From Xanthobacteraceae bacterium (lineage in GTDB: Bacteria > Pseudomonadota > Alphaproteobacteria > Rhizobiales > Xanthobacteraceae): a DNA stretch of 39,436 nt. Below the pieces are notes generated by a model. The model had not been told where the DNA came from. It made no database searches and was given only the letters and a program-made list of their open reading frames with translations. The stretch spans positions 1-39,436 of the forward strand of contig JASHOR010000001.1 in NCBI GenBank assembly GCA_030041005.1, read 5' to 3'. Of this stretch, positions 33,083 through 39,436 are shown piece after piece (the first letter of the stretch is position 1; every line of letters begins with the position of its first letter). The translations under genes and the position numbers were made by a program.

Positions 33083-33110
33083 CGGACCGCGCGACAGTCG
33101 CGCGGGTCCG
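33083..33110. terminator. hairpin between convergent genes
   Basis: CGGACCGCGCGA and TCGCGCGGGTCCG form a near-perfect stem with a short loop between the regulator and maleylacetate reductase genes. GC-rich and without a T-run, so a possible shared terminator only. Confidence 0.4.
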
Positions 33111-33130
33111 TCGGCCCGCAATGATACGGG

Positions 33131-34171
33131 CTAAAGCGCCGCCTGCAGAAGATTGCGCACGTCGCCTGCCGACACTGGCCGCGGCGACTTGATCGCCTGA
33201 GCGGCAATCTCGCCGGCGACGAAATCCGCCTTCGCGGGGTCAAAGCCGACATCGCGCAAGCGCTGCGGGATGGGAAGTTCGTGCAGCATCGTCGCAAGTG
33301 CGTCGGCCGCATCGTGACCGCCGAGGGCTTCGGCAAGCCGCAGTTTCGCCTCCGGCGCCGCCTCGGAATTAAAGCGCGTCACGTGCGGCAGGATGATCGC
33401 ATGCGTCTCGGCGTGCGGCAGGCCAAGGCCGCCGAGCAGGTGGGCGAGCTTGTGCTGCAATCCGTTGCTCACGCTCAGCACGCAGCCCGAGAGCCAGCCG
33501 CCGATCAGGCATTCGCCGCGCGCCCGCCGATCGGCGCCGTCGGCGACCGCCACCGGCAAATTGGCCGCGAAACGCCGCATTGCCTCGCTCGCCAGCGCCA
33601 GCGTCACCGGCGTGCGTCCATCGGCCCAAAAGCTTTCGACGCAGTGGGCAATCGCGTTCATGCCGCTCGCCGCGGTCACCGCCGCCGGCAGACTTAATGT
33701 CAGATCGGGATCGTAGATCACAGTGCGCGGCAGCACCTTGTCATCGCGGCCGGTCACCTTGCGCGCGCCATCGGTGATGCCGAAGATCGTCGTCGCTTCC
33801 GAACCCGAATAGGTGGTCGGGACGGCGACGATGGGAAGCGCGGTGTCGCGCGCGATGATCTTGGCAAGCCCGATCGCGGAGCCGCCGCCGACAGCGACGA
33901 GGCCGTCGGCATCGGCTGCGTGCGCCGCCGCGAGACCCGCTTCGGCGACCGGCTTGGGAACGTGGATCACGGCGCGCGCGTGCAGCGCCGCGGCACGCGC
34001 TCCGAGCAGAGCCACGACATTCTCGCCAAGCCGCGCGCCGCTGCCGGGGGTCGTTACGATCAAGGCGCGCTTGACGCCGAGCCGCTCGACCTCGGCGGCG
34101 ACGCGCGCGAGCGCAGCGGCGCCGAACACCACGCGCTGTGGCGGAACGTCATGAATGAAGGAAACAGCCAT
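33131..34171 (-). CDS. Maleylacetate reductase (iron-type ADH superfamily)
   Basis: 346 aa. Reduces maleylacetate to 3-oxoadipate with NAD(P)H, the funnel step for hydroxyquinol, hydroquinone and chloro-aromatic pathways. Features: FGAAALARVAAEVERLG, VAVGGGSAIGLAKIIA (dinucleotide site), AVPTTYSGSEAT, GMNAIAHCVESFW and GLPHAETHAIILPH, the conserved His-bearing segments of the group-III ADH fold. Length matches MAR (about 350 aa). The nearest neighbour upstream on the same strand is a gentisate-dioxygenase-like gene, 150 bp away with two REP-like repeats between. Confidence 0.88.
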   Translation of the reverse strand: MAVSFIHDVPPQRVVFGAAALARVAAEVERLGVKRALIVTTPGSGARLGENVVALLGARAAALHARAVIHVPKPVAEAGLAAAHAADADGLVAVGGGSAIGLAKIIARDTALPIVAVPTTYSGSEATTIFGITDGARKVTGRDDKVLPRTVIYDPDLTLSLPAAVTAASGMNAIAHCVESFWADGRTPVTLALASEAMRRFAANLPVAVADGADRRARGECLIGGWLSGCVLSVSNGLQHKLAHLLGGLGLPHAETHAIILPHVTRFNSEAAPEAKLRLAEALGGHDAADALATMLHELPIPQRLRDVGFDPAKADFVAGEIAAQAIKSPRPVSAGDVRNLLQAAL

Positions 34172-34179
34172 TGGTCGTC

Positions 34180-34215
34180 ATTCCGGAACGCGAGCGTAGC
34201 TCGCGGGCCCGGAAT
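34180..34215. repeat. REP-like element, left member of an inverted pair
   Basis: ATTCCGG and CCGGAAT frame an inner stem GCGAGC/GCTCGC. The flanks read GTC on the left and CCATAA on the right. This closely matches a REP consensus I recall from Bradyrhizobium-type genomes. The inverted partner lies at 34277. Confidence 0.8.
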
Positions 34216-34276
34216 CCATAACCGCCACCCTTAGAAATTCCAATCCGGAGGCAGACCTTGCGGCGCCGTGACTATG

Positions 34277-34310
34277 CAATCCGGGCGCACGCTTCGCGCG
34301 CCCCGGAATG
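34277..34310. repeat. REP-like element, right member of an inverted pair
   Basis: Read on the minus strand it begins GTCATTCCGGGGCGCG, then a stem partner CGCCCGGAT and TGCATAG, mirroring the element at 34180. Two REPs in opposite orientation about 60 bp apart form a BIME-like unit between the dioxygenase and reductase genes. Confidence 0.78.
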
Positions 34311-34321
34311 ACGGCCTTCGG

Positions 34322-35389
34322 TTACCCCTCGCGCCAAATGCCCAGCGCCTTTTGCGCCGGACGGTCGGAGATCGAGAACAGCACAGCCTGTTTCGCCGTC
34401 TTATGTGCATAGCGCTTCCACGGCGGCACGACGAAAACGTCGTTCGGCCCCCAATCGAGGTCCTTGCCGTCCACATTGGTGGTGCCTTCGCCTTCGACGC
34501 AGACGAAGATGGTGCCGTCGGTGGCGCGGTACGGTTCGCCTTTGAAGCCCTTGGGGAACATGGCAAGCCACGCGCCCATCGTCGGCAGCACCGGTCCACC
34601 GGTAACCGGGTTCGCGTAATGCACGCGCGCGCCATGCCGCTTGTCGATCTCGCCGGCCGCCAGCATGCGCGCAACGATCGGCCGCGTGCGCTCGTACGTG
34701 TAGTTGATGACGGGCGTGTAGTTGCGGCCCCAAGACCCGTCGGGCAGCACGCCCGAGCCGTAAAGGTTCAACGAGTCGCCGTTCTCGCGAGTCGTCACCT
34801 GCGTCGGCTCGTCGAATTGTTCGGCAAACGAAGTTTCGTAGAAGTTGACTGCCGGGAAATCGAGCACGTCGAGCCAGAGCATCGGCTGATCGGACGTGTT
34901 GCCGTGGTCGTGCGGCGCCCAGTTCGCGGTAATGACGAAGTCGCCACGCGACATGATCGACTTCTCGCCCTCGACCGCGGTGTAGGCGCCCTTGCCATCC
35001 AGCACGAAGCGGATCGCCGACGACACGTGACGATGCGCCGGCGCCACCTCGCCCGGCATGATCATCTGGATACCGGCGAACAGCGTATTGGTCGCCTTCG
35101 ATTCGCCGCGCATCGCCGGATTTTCCAGGATCAGGACCCGGCGCTCCGCCTCCTCGGCGGTGATCAGGCCGCCGGACTCAAGGACCAGGGACTTGACGTC
35201 CGAATAGTGCCAGACATGCGGCTGGCAGCGGGTGACCGGCTCCTTGGTGACCACCGACTTCATCACCTTCCAAAGCGGAGCCATATCCTTCTTGGCAATC
35301 CGGTCGTAGAAGGCTTGCCGCATTGCCTCGATATTGTGCTTAGGACCGGGTTTGCCGTTGCTGGCTTTGTTCGCGGTCGCAACCGCCAT
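34322..35389 (-). CDS. Gentisate 1,2-dioxygenase-like bicupin
   Basis: 355 aa. Two cupin domains as in gentisate/salicylate 1,2-dioxygenases, non-haem Fe(II) enzymes that open hydroxylated benzoates. The first cupin has PAHRHVSSAIRFVLDG (His ligands), NWAPHDHGN and MLWLDVLDFP; the second has FVCVEGEGTTNVDGKDLDW and VVPPWKRYAH. WHYSDVKSLVLESG at about 65-78 is typical. The ATG at 35389 has GGAGG close upstream; an ATG four codons earlier is possible. The presence of maleylacetate reductase downstream, rather than maleylpyruvate hydrolase or isomerase, leaves the true substrate open. Confidence 0.85.
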   Translation of the reverse strand: MAVATANKASNGKPGPKHNIEAMRQAFYDRIAKKDMAPLWKVMKSVVTKEPVTRCQPHVWHYSDVKSLVLESGGLITAEEAERRVLILENPAMRGESKATNTLFAGIQMIMPGEVAPAHRHVSSAIRFVLDGKGAYTAVEGEKSIMSRGDFVITANWAPHDHGNTSDQPMLWLDVLDFPAVNFYETSFAEQFDEPTQVTTRENGDSLNLYGSGVLPDGSWGRNYTPVINYTYERTRPIVARMLAAGEIDKRHGARVHYANPVTGGPVLPTMGAWLAMFPKGFKGEPYRATDGTIFVCVEGEGTTNVDGKDLDWGPNDVFVVPPWKRYAHKTAKQAVLFSISDRPAQKALGIWREG

Positions 35390-35608
35390 GGCATCCTCCA
35401 TAAAGTCGGAATCTGAGCGCTTTGGGACATTATATAGTCAAAGCGGCAATCCGCGGAAATGGCCGCCTGACGGAGCTGCCATGCGGGACGACGGGCCGCG
35501 GCGGCAAGGCCGGGTTTGCTTCGTCCGCAAGGGTTTTGCCAAAAGCGGATCCGGCGCCCGCGGCGATGAAATTGCGATGCGTTCGCCGATTATGATAGCG
35601 CTGCATTG

Positions 35609-37024
35609 ATGGATCGCAGAATATTCAACGTGCACGGCATCTTGTCCGGCCAAGCGCCGGCCGATGCAGCGGTGACGGTCAAGGGCTGGGTCCGCACTCG
35701 GCGCGATTCGAAAGCGGGCGTGTCGTTCGTGCACCTCTCCGACGGCTCGGCGTTCCATCCGCTGCAGGTGGTGGCGCCCAACACGCTGTCCAACTACGCC
35801 GATGAAATCCTGAAAATCACGACCGGCTGCGCCGTGGAGGCGACCGGGACAATCGTGCCTTCGCCGGCAAAGGGCCAGGCATTCGAGATGCAGGCGAGCG
35901 CCATCAGGATCATCGGCTGGGTCGAGGACCCGGACACCTACCCGATCCAGCCGAAGCCGCACACGATGGAATACCTGCGAGAGGTGGCGCACCTGCGGCC
36001 GCGCACCAACGTGATCGGCGCGGCGACGCGCGTGCGCCACTCGCTGGCGCGGGCGATCCATCGCTTTTTCGACGACGACGGCTTCTTCTGGGTCAACACG
36101 CCGATCATCACGTCGTCGGATGCCGAGGGCGCGGGCGCGTTGTTCCGCGTTTCCACGCTCGATCTCGCCAACCTGCCGCGAACCGCCGAAGGCAAGGTGG
36201 ACTACGGCAAGGACTTCTTCGGACGCGAGGCCTTCCTGACCGTTTCCGGGCAGCTCAACGTCGAGGCCTACTGCCTCGCGCTCACCAAGGTTTATACTTT
36301 TGGGCCGACCTTCCGGGCCGAGAATTCGAACACCAGCCGCCATCTCGCCGAATTCTGGATGATCGAACCGGAGATCGCCTTTGCCGATCTTGCCGACGAT
36401 GCCACGCTCGCCGAGCGACTGCTGAAATTCACCTTCGAAACCTTGCTGAACGAGCGGCACGAGGATCTCGTCTTCTTTGACGAGCGAATAGAGAAGGGCT
36501 TGCTCGCGAAGCTGCAGGGAATCGTTACCTCGGAATTCGTGCGCATGGATTACGGCGAGGCCGTTTCGACTTTGCAGCGGGCGCAAGAGAAGAAGGAAAC
36601 ATTCGAATTCCCGGTGCGCTGGGGCATCGACCTGCAATCGGAGCACGAGCGCTATCTGACCGAAAAATACGCCAAAAAGCCGGTGATCGTCATGAACTAT
36701 CCCAAGGACATCAAGGCGTTCTACATGCGATTGAACGACGACGGCAGAACCGTCGCGGCGATGGACGTGCTGGCGCCGGGCATTGGCGAGATCGTCGGCG
36801 GCAGCCAGCGCGAGGAACGGCTCGCAATCCTCGACGCGCGCATGGCCGAACGCGGCATCGACCGGGAGCATTACGCCTGGTACCGCGACCTGCGCCGTTA
36901 CGGCACCGTGCCGCACGCCGGCTTCGGGCTCGGCTTCGAGCGTACGCTCGCCTACGTCACCGGACTGTCCAATGTGCGCGATGCCATTCCTTTCCCGCGC
37001 ACGCCGGGGAATGCGCGCTATTGA
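35609..37024 (+). CDS. asnS: Asparaginyl-tRNA synthetase
   Basis: 471 aa. Class II aminoacyl-tRNA synthetase charging tRNA(Asn). An OB-fold anticodon domain ([19 protein letters not shown]) is followed by motif 1 ([20 protein letters not shown]), [19 protein letters not shown], motif 2 ([20 protein letters not shown]) and motif 3 ([15 protein letters not shown]). [12 protein letters not shown] is the AsnRS/AspRS class IIb signature. An overlapping TTG one codon upstream is ignored in favour of the ATG. It is an isolated gene between catabolic genes on the opposite strand. Confidence 0.97.
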   Translation: MDRRIFNVHGILSGQAPADAAVTVKGWVRTRRDSKAGVSFVHLSDGSAFHPLQVVAPNTLSNYADEILKITTGCAVEATGTIVPSPAKGQAFEMQASAIRIIGWVEDPDTYPIQPKPHTMEYLREVAHLRPRTNVIGAATRVRHSLARAIHRFFDDDGFFWVNTPIITSSDAEGAGALFRVSTLDLANLPRTAEGKVDYGKDFFGREAFLTVSGQLNVEAYCLALTKVYTFGPTFRAENSNTSRHLAEFWMIEPEIAFADLADDATLAERLLKFTFETLLNERHEDLVFFDERIEKGLLAKLQGIVTSEFVRMDYGEAVSTLQRAQEKKETFEFPVRWGIDLQSEHERYLTEKYAKKPVIVMNYPKDIKAFYMRLNDDGRTVAAMDVLAPGIGEIVGGSQREERLAILDARMAERGIDREHYAWYRDLRRYGTVPHAGFGLGFERTLAYVTGLSNVRDAIPFPRTPGNARY

Positions 37025-37092
37025 TCGTTCGACGGGCGGCAGCACGAAGCCGGTCCCGAGCGACGTGGAACGAGCCCGCTCGCGTGTTCGTC

Positions 37093-37860
37093 TCAGGTAT
37101 TCGTCGCCCCGCCGTCGACCGCGATGGTCTGGCCGGTGATGAAATCGCTATCGGCGGAGGCGAGAAAGATCAGTGCGCCGAGCAGATCCTGCGGGTATTC
37201 ATCGCGCTTGAGCGCGCGGCGCGCGATCGAGGGCGCTTGCGAATGGGCGAGATGACCGGGATTTTCGGCAATCACGCTGTCGGAGAGCGTGAAGCCCGGC
37301 GCAAGATTATTGACGCAGATATTGTGCTCGCCGAGTTCGCGCGAAACCGCGCGGGTGAATGCCGTGACCGCGCCCTTCGAGGTGACGTAATGGGCGAAAT
37401 TGGGAATGCCTCGGGCCACGGTGCCGGAGCTGATATTGATGATCTTTCCGTATTTTTGCGCAATCATGTGGGGGGCAACGTGCCTGGTCATGAGAAATAC
37501 GCCGCGCACGTTGACCGCCATGACGCGATCCCACAGGGCCGGGTCGATTTCGGTGACCTTCTGCTCGGCGAGCGGTGCGAACAGCGCCGCGTTGTTGACC
37601 AGGATATCGATCTTGCCGAAGCGCTCTGTCGTCTCGGCAACCAGCCTCTTGACCGCGCCCTCGTCGCTCACGTCGCTGACGCAACTGGCGACCGAATTGG
37701 CGCCGTGCTCGCGCGCAATCGCAGCCGCCACGTCCTTGCCGTCGGCGACGTCGGCGATCATCAGCCGCGCGCCGTTCGCGGCGAGCGCCTGCGCGTAATG
37801 GCGCCCGATGCCTTTGGCGCCGCCGGTCAGCAGCGCCACGCGGTTGTCGAGCCGGCCCAT
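37093..37860 (-). CDS. Short-chain dehydrogenase/reductase (SDR)
   Basis: 255 aa. Rossmann-fold NAD(P)-dependent oxidoreductase: TGGAKGIG near residues 12-19, DVSDEG, NNAALFAPL, the catalytic Ser in NISSG and YVTSK with Tyr and Lys, and the C-terminal FLASADSDFITGQ and DGGA. A classical SDR; D38-like acidic residue in ADVADG hints at NAD preference. The ATG at 37860 has GGAGG 8 nt upstream; an ATG two codons earlier overlaps the TGA stop of the FMN reductase gene, so the two are translationally coupled. Substrate unknown. Confidence 0.9.
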   Translation of the reverse strand: MGRLDNRVALLTGGAKGIGRHYAQALAANGARLMIADVADGKDVAAAIAREHGANSVASCVSDVSDEGAVKRLVAETTERFGKIDILVNNAALFAPLAEQKVTEIDPALWDRVMAVNVRGVFLMTRHVAPHMIAQKYGKIINISSGTVARGIPNFAHYVTSKGAVTAFTRAVSRELGEHNICVNNLAPGFTLSDSVIAENPGHLAHSQAPSIARRALKRDEYPQDLLGALIFLASADSDFITGQTIAVDGGATNT

Positions 37861-37862
37861 TA

Positions 37863-38438
37863 TCATTTCCTCCCGTTGAGCCGCCTGACGAACTTCTCGA
37901 AGCCGGCGAGCTGCTGCTTCACCACGTCGATGGTCGGCTGATCGATCAGTTCAAGCGTCTTCTCGTCGAATTTCTTGGCAGCAAAAGTGACAAGCACTTC
38001 GGGCTTGCCGAACAAGAGCGCGTCGACCGAGGTCAGGCACTGGCGCATGTGATACTGCATGCGCGAGCCGCCGAGCACGCCGCCGGCGCACGATTGCAGC
38101 GCGACTGGCTTCTCCTTGAACGGCACGTCCTTCATGCGCGACACCCAGTCGATGGCGTTCTTCAGTCCGCCCGGAATGCTCCAGTTGTATTCCGGCGAGA
38201 CGATGATTGCCCCGTCGCTGGCGCGGATGGCGTCGGCCCAAGCAACCGCTTCCGCGGGAAAGCCGGTCGCGCCCTGGATATCGTGATTGTAGATCGGCAT
38301 TTTGTCCCAGGCTGGCGCTGGTTTGAGCGCCATGCCGGGCGGAGCCAGCGCCGGCAGTGTGCGCGCAAGCGCCGCGTTGTAGGAACCGTTGCGCAAGCTG
38401 CCGCAGATAACGACGACGTTGAGCTGGTTGTCGGACAC
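37863..38438 (-). CDS. NADPH-dependent FMN reductase family protein (copy 1)
   Basis: 191 aa. Flavodoxin-like fold reducing FMN, quinones or azo/metal substrates. NVVVICGSLRNGSYN carries the FMN phosphate loop and SPEYNWSIPGGLKNAIDWVS the flavin contact motif. The start is GTG at 38438: the protein then aligns residue for residue with the paralogue at 38548 and has the same length; a TTG two codons upstream is less likely. Its stop TGA overlaps the ATG of the SDR frame, indicating an operon. Confidence 0.9.
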   Translation of the reverse strand: MSDNQLNVVVICGSLRNGSYNAALARTLPALAPPGMALKPAPAWDKMPIYNHDIQGATGFPAEAVAWADAIRASDGAIIVSPEYNWSIPGGLKNAIDWVSRMKDVPFKEKPVALQSCAGGVLGGSRMQYHMRQCLTSVDALLFGKPEVLVTFAAKKFDEKTLELIDQPTIDVVKQQLAGFEKFVRRLNGRK

Positions 38439-38486
38439 GATCAATTCCCCCTCACCTTTGGGCCATCGCCCGCACCGGCGGGCGGC

Positions 38487-38551
38487 CTAGTAAGCACAAA
38501 AGGCCCGAGTGCGGCACCCTCGTTTGCGAACTTCGGAAATGCGGAGACTAG
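38487..38551. repeat. Degenerate CTAG-bounded element, family A
   Basis: 65 bp from CTAGTAAGC to AGACTAG. The right half (GTGCGGCACCCTCGTTTG, then CGAACTTCGGAA) matches arm 1 of the element at 39222; the left half is diverged, so the hairpin is damaged. It lies between the two FMN reductase genes, and its right border supplies the TAG stop of the gene at 38548. Confidence 0.75.
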
Positions 38552-39123
38552 CCCTTGACGCCGTGCGCGCGAATGAACTTGGCGAAGGCAGCGAGCTGCT
38601 GCCGGACGAAGCCAATGGTTTGCTCGTCGGTGATCTTGCCGGTTTTCTCGTCAAGCCGCTGAGCACAATTGCCGATGAAGACTTCCGGCTTATTGAGGGT
38701 AAGCGCGTCGAGGAACACCATTGAACGGCGCAGATCGTATTGCACGCGCGCGCCGCCGACCGGCCCGGGCGAAGCCGATTGCAACGCGACCGGCTTGCCG
38801 ACAAATGGCTGGTTCGGCAGCCGCGAGACCCAGTCGATCGCGTTCTTCAACGGCGCCGGAATGCCGAAATTGTATTCCGGCGAATTGAAGATGACGCCAT
38901 CGGCTGAGCGGATTGCGTCACCGAGCTTTTGCACCGGCTCCGGGAAGCCGGTCGAATTCTGAATGTCGGCATTATACAGCGGGAATTCCCATATCGGCGG
39001 CGCCTCCTTGATCTGCATGCCCTCCGGCGCCAGCGCCGGCAATGCATTCATGACGATTCGATTGTAGGAGCCCTTGCGCAGGCTGCCGCACACGCTGATG
39101 ACGTTCAGTGTTCGATCTGTCAT
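38548..39123 (-). CDS. NADPH-dependent FMN reductase family protein (copy 2)
   Basis: 191 aa, paralogue of the gene at 37863: LNVISVCGSLRKGSYN, then SPEYNFGIPAPLKNAIDWVS. Same fold and probable activity class (FMN/quinone/chromate reductase). It is the most upstream of the minus-strand trio FMN reductase 2 - FMN reductase 1 - SDR. The 109-bp gap to copy 1 contains a degenerate palindromic element whose border provides this gene's TAG stop codon. Confidence 0.9.
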   Translation of the reverse strand: MTDRTLNVISVCGSLRKGSYNRIVMNALPALAPEGMQIKEAPPIWEFPLYNADIQNSTGFPEPVQKLGDAIRSADGVIFNSPEYNFGIPAPLKNAIDWVSRLPNQPFVGKPVALQSASPGPVGGARVQYDLRRSMVFLDALTLNKPEVFIGNCAQRLDEKTGKITDEQTIGFVRQQLAAFAKFIRAHGVKG

Positions 39124-39221
39124 GCCGTTTTCTCATGGTCCGGGCCGCCGAAGCGCGGGACTGTACCCCGCGCCGCGCCGACAAGCGAGAGCGCATGCCA
39201 TGGTGCTCAACCGCATCTGTC

Positions 39222-39436
39222 CTAGTGTCCCGATTCCGAAGTTCGCATCATTATGCGGCACCCTCGTTTGCGAACTTCGGAATCGAAGGACACTAACAAC
39301 TTATTGATCTCGTGTGGCTTTGGTTCAGAACTCCGCATGACGAGGTCGCGGCAGGAATGATGCGGACTTCTGAACCGCCACACGAGTGTCCCGATTCCGA
39401 AGTTCGCATCATTATGCGGCACCCTCGTTTGCGAAC
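39222..39436. repeat. CTAG-bounded multi-arm element, family A copy 2 (runs off the window)
   Basis: Arm 1 at 39222-39295, an AACTTATTGATC spacer, arm 2 at 39312-39383 (one base different from copy 1 in 72), then a second arm 1 starting at 39385 that is cut by the window end. The arm-1 copies at 39222 and 39385 are identical over the visible 50 bp. So arms alternate 1-2-1 here, unlike the 1-2 unit at 5419. Confidence 0.9.

Overview
The window looks like a chromosomal segment of an alphaproteobacterium of the order Hyphomicrobiales, close to Bradyrhizobium, Rhodopseudomonas or Xanthobacteraceae. This rests on high GC content, the block rpoZ / smpB / mscL / dapA / soluble lytic transglycosylase, a Bradyrhizobium-type porin, and REP-like palindromes of the kind seen in those genomes. 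The assignment comes from recognising families, not from a search.

Layout. (1) 71-7995 is housekeeping: rpoZ, a NYN-domain protein, a family-5 uracil-DNA glycosylase, then a minus-strand run dapA-mscL-smpB-VOC protein-peroxiredoxin, and a divergent lytic transglycosylase. (2) 8032-26590 is an accessory-looking block dominated by cytoplasmic proteins that join TPR arrays to catalytic domains: two OGT/SPINDLY-type (GT41) glycosyltransferases, a sulfotransferase, two paralogous SAM methyltransferases, a GT2-like glycosyltransferase, a stand-alone TPR protein and a GT1/CgeB-like protein. An alpha/beta hydrolase, an uncharacterised protein, a porin and tRNA-Ser(GCT) lie among them. (3) 26587-29579 holds a Sel1-like protein, a DUF2147 protein, a glutathione transferase, a 24-residue lysine-rich protein and a gene-poor stretch. 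(4) 29580-39123 holds gatB, a divergent DJ-1/PfpI - GlxA-regulator pair, maleylacetate reductase, a gentisate-dioxygenase-like bicupin, asnS, a short-chain dehydrogenase and two paralogous NADPH-dependent FMN reductases.

How the genes may work together. The TPR enzymes share modules: the same TPR array is fused to GT41 in one gene and to a methyltransferase in another, and the same methyltransferase domain occurs behind two different TPR arrays. This suggests a combinatorial modification system, perhaps O-glycosylation plus methylation or sulfation of a shared protein or glycan target. No target gene (flagellin, adhesin) lies in the window. The right end suggests aromatic or quinone catabolism and redox functions.

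Repeats. The window carries a family of palindromic elements bounded by CTAG, about 74 bp per arm, found singly or as two arms joined by an AACTTAT spacer (5419, 14709, 17372, 38487, 39222). Two of them supply the TAG stop codon of the neighbouring gene. Separate REP-like palindromes occur at 9941, 20769, 20827 and as an inverted pair at 34180-34308. No rRNA, CRISPR array, integrase or transposase gene was seen.
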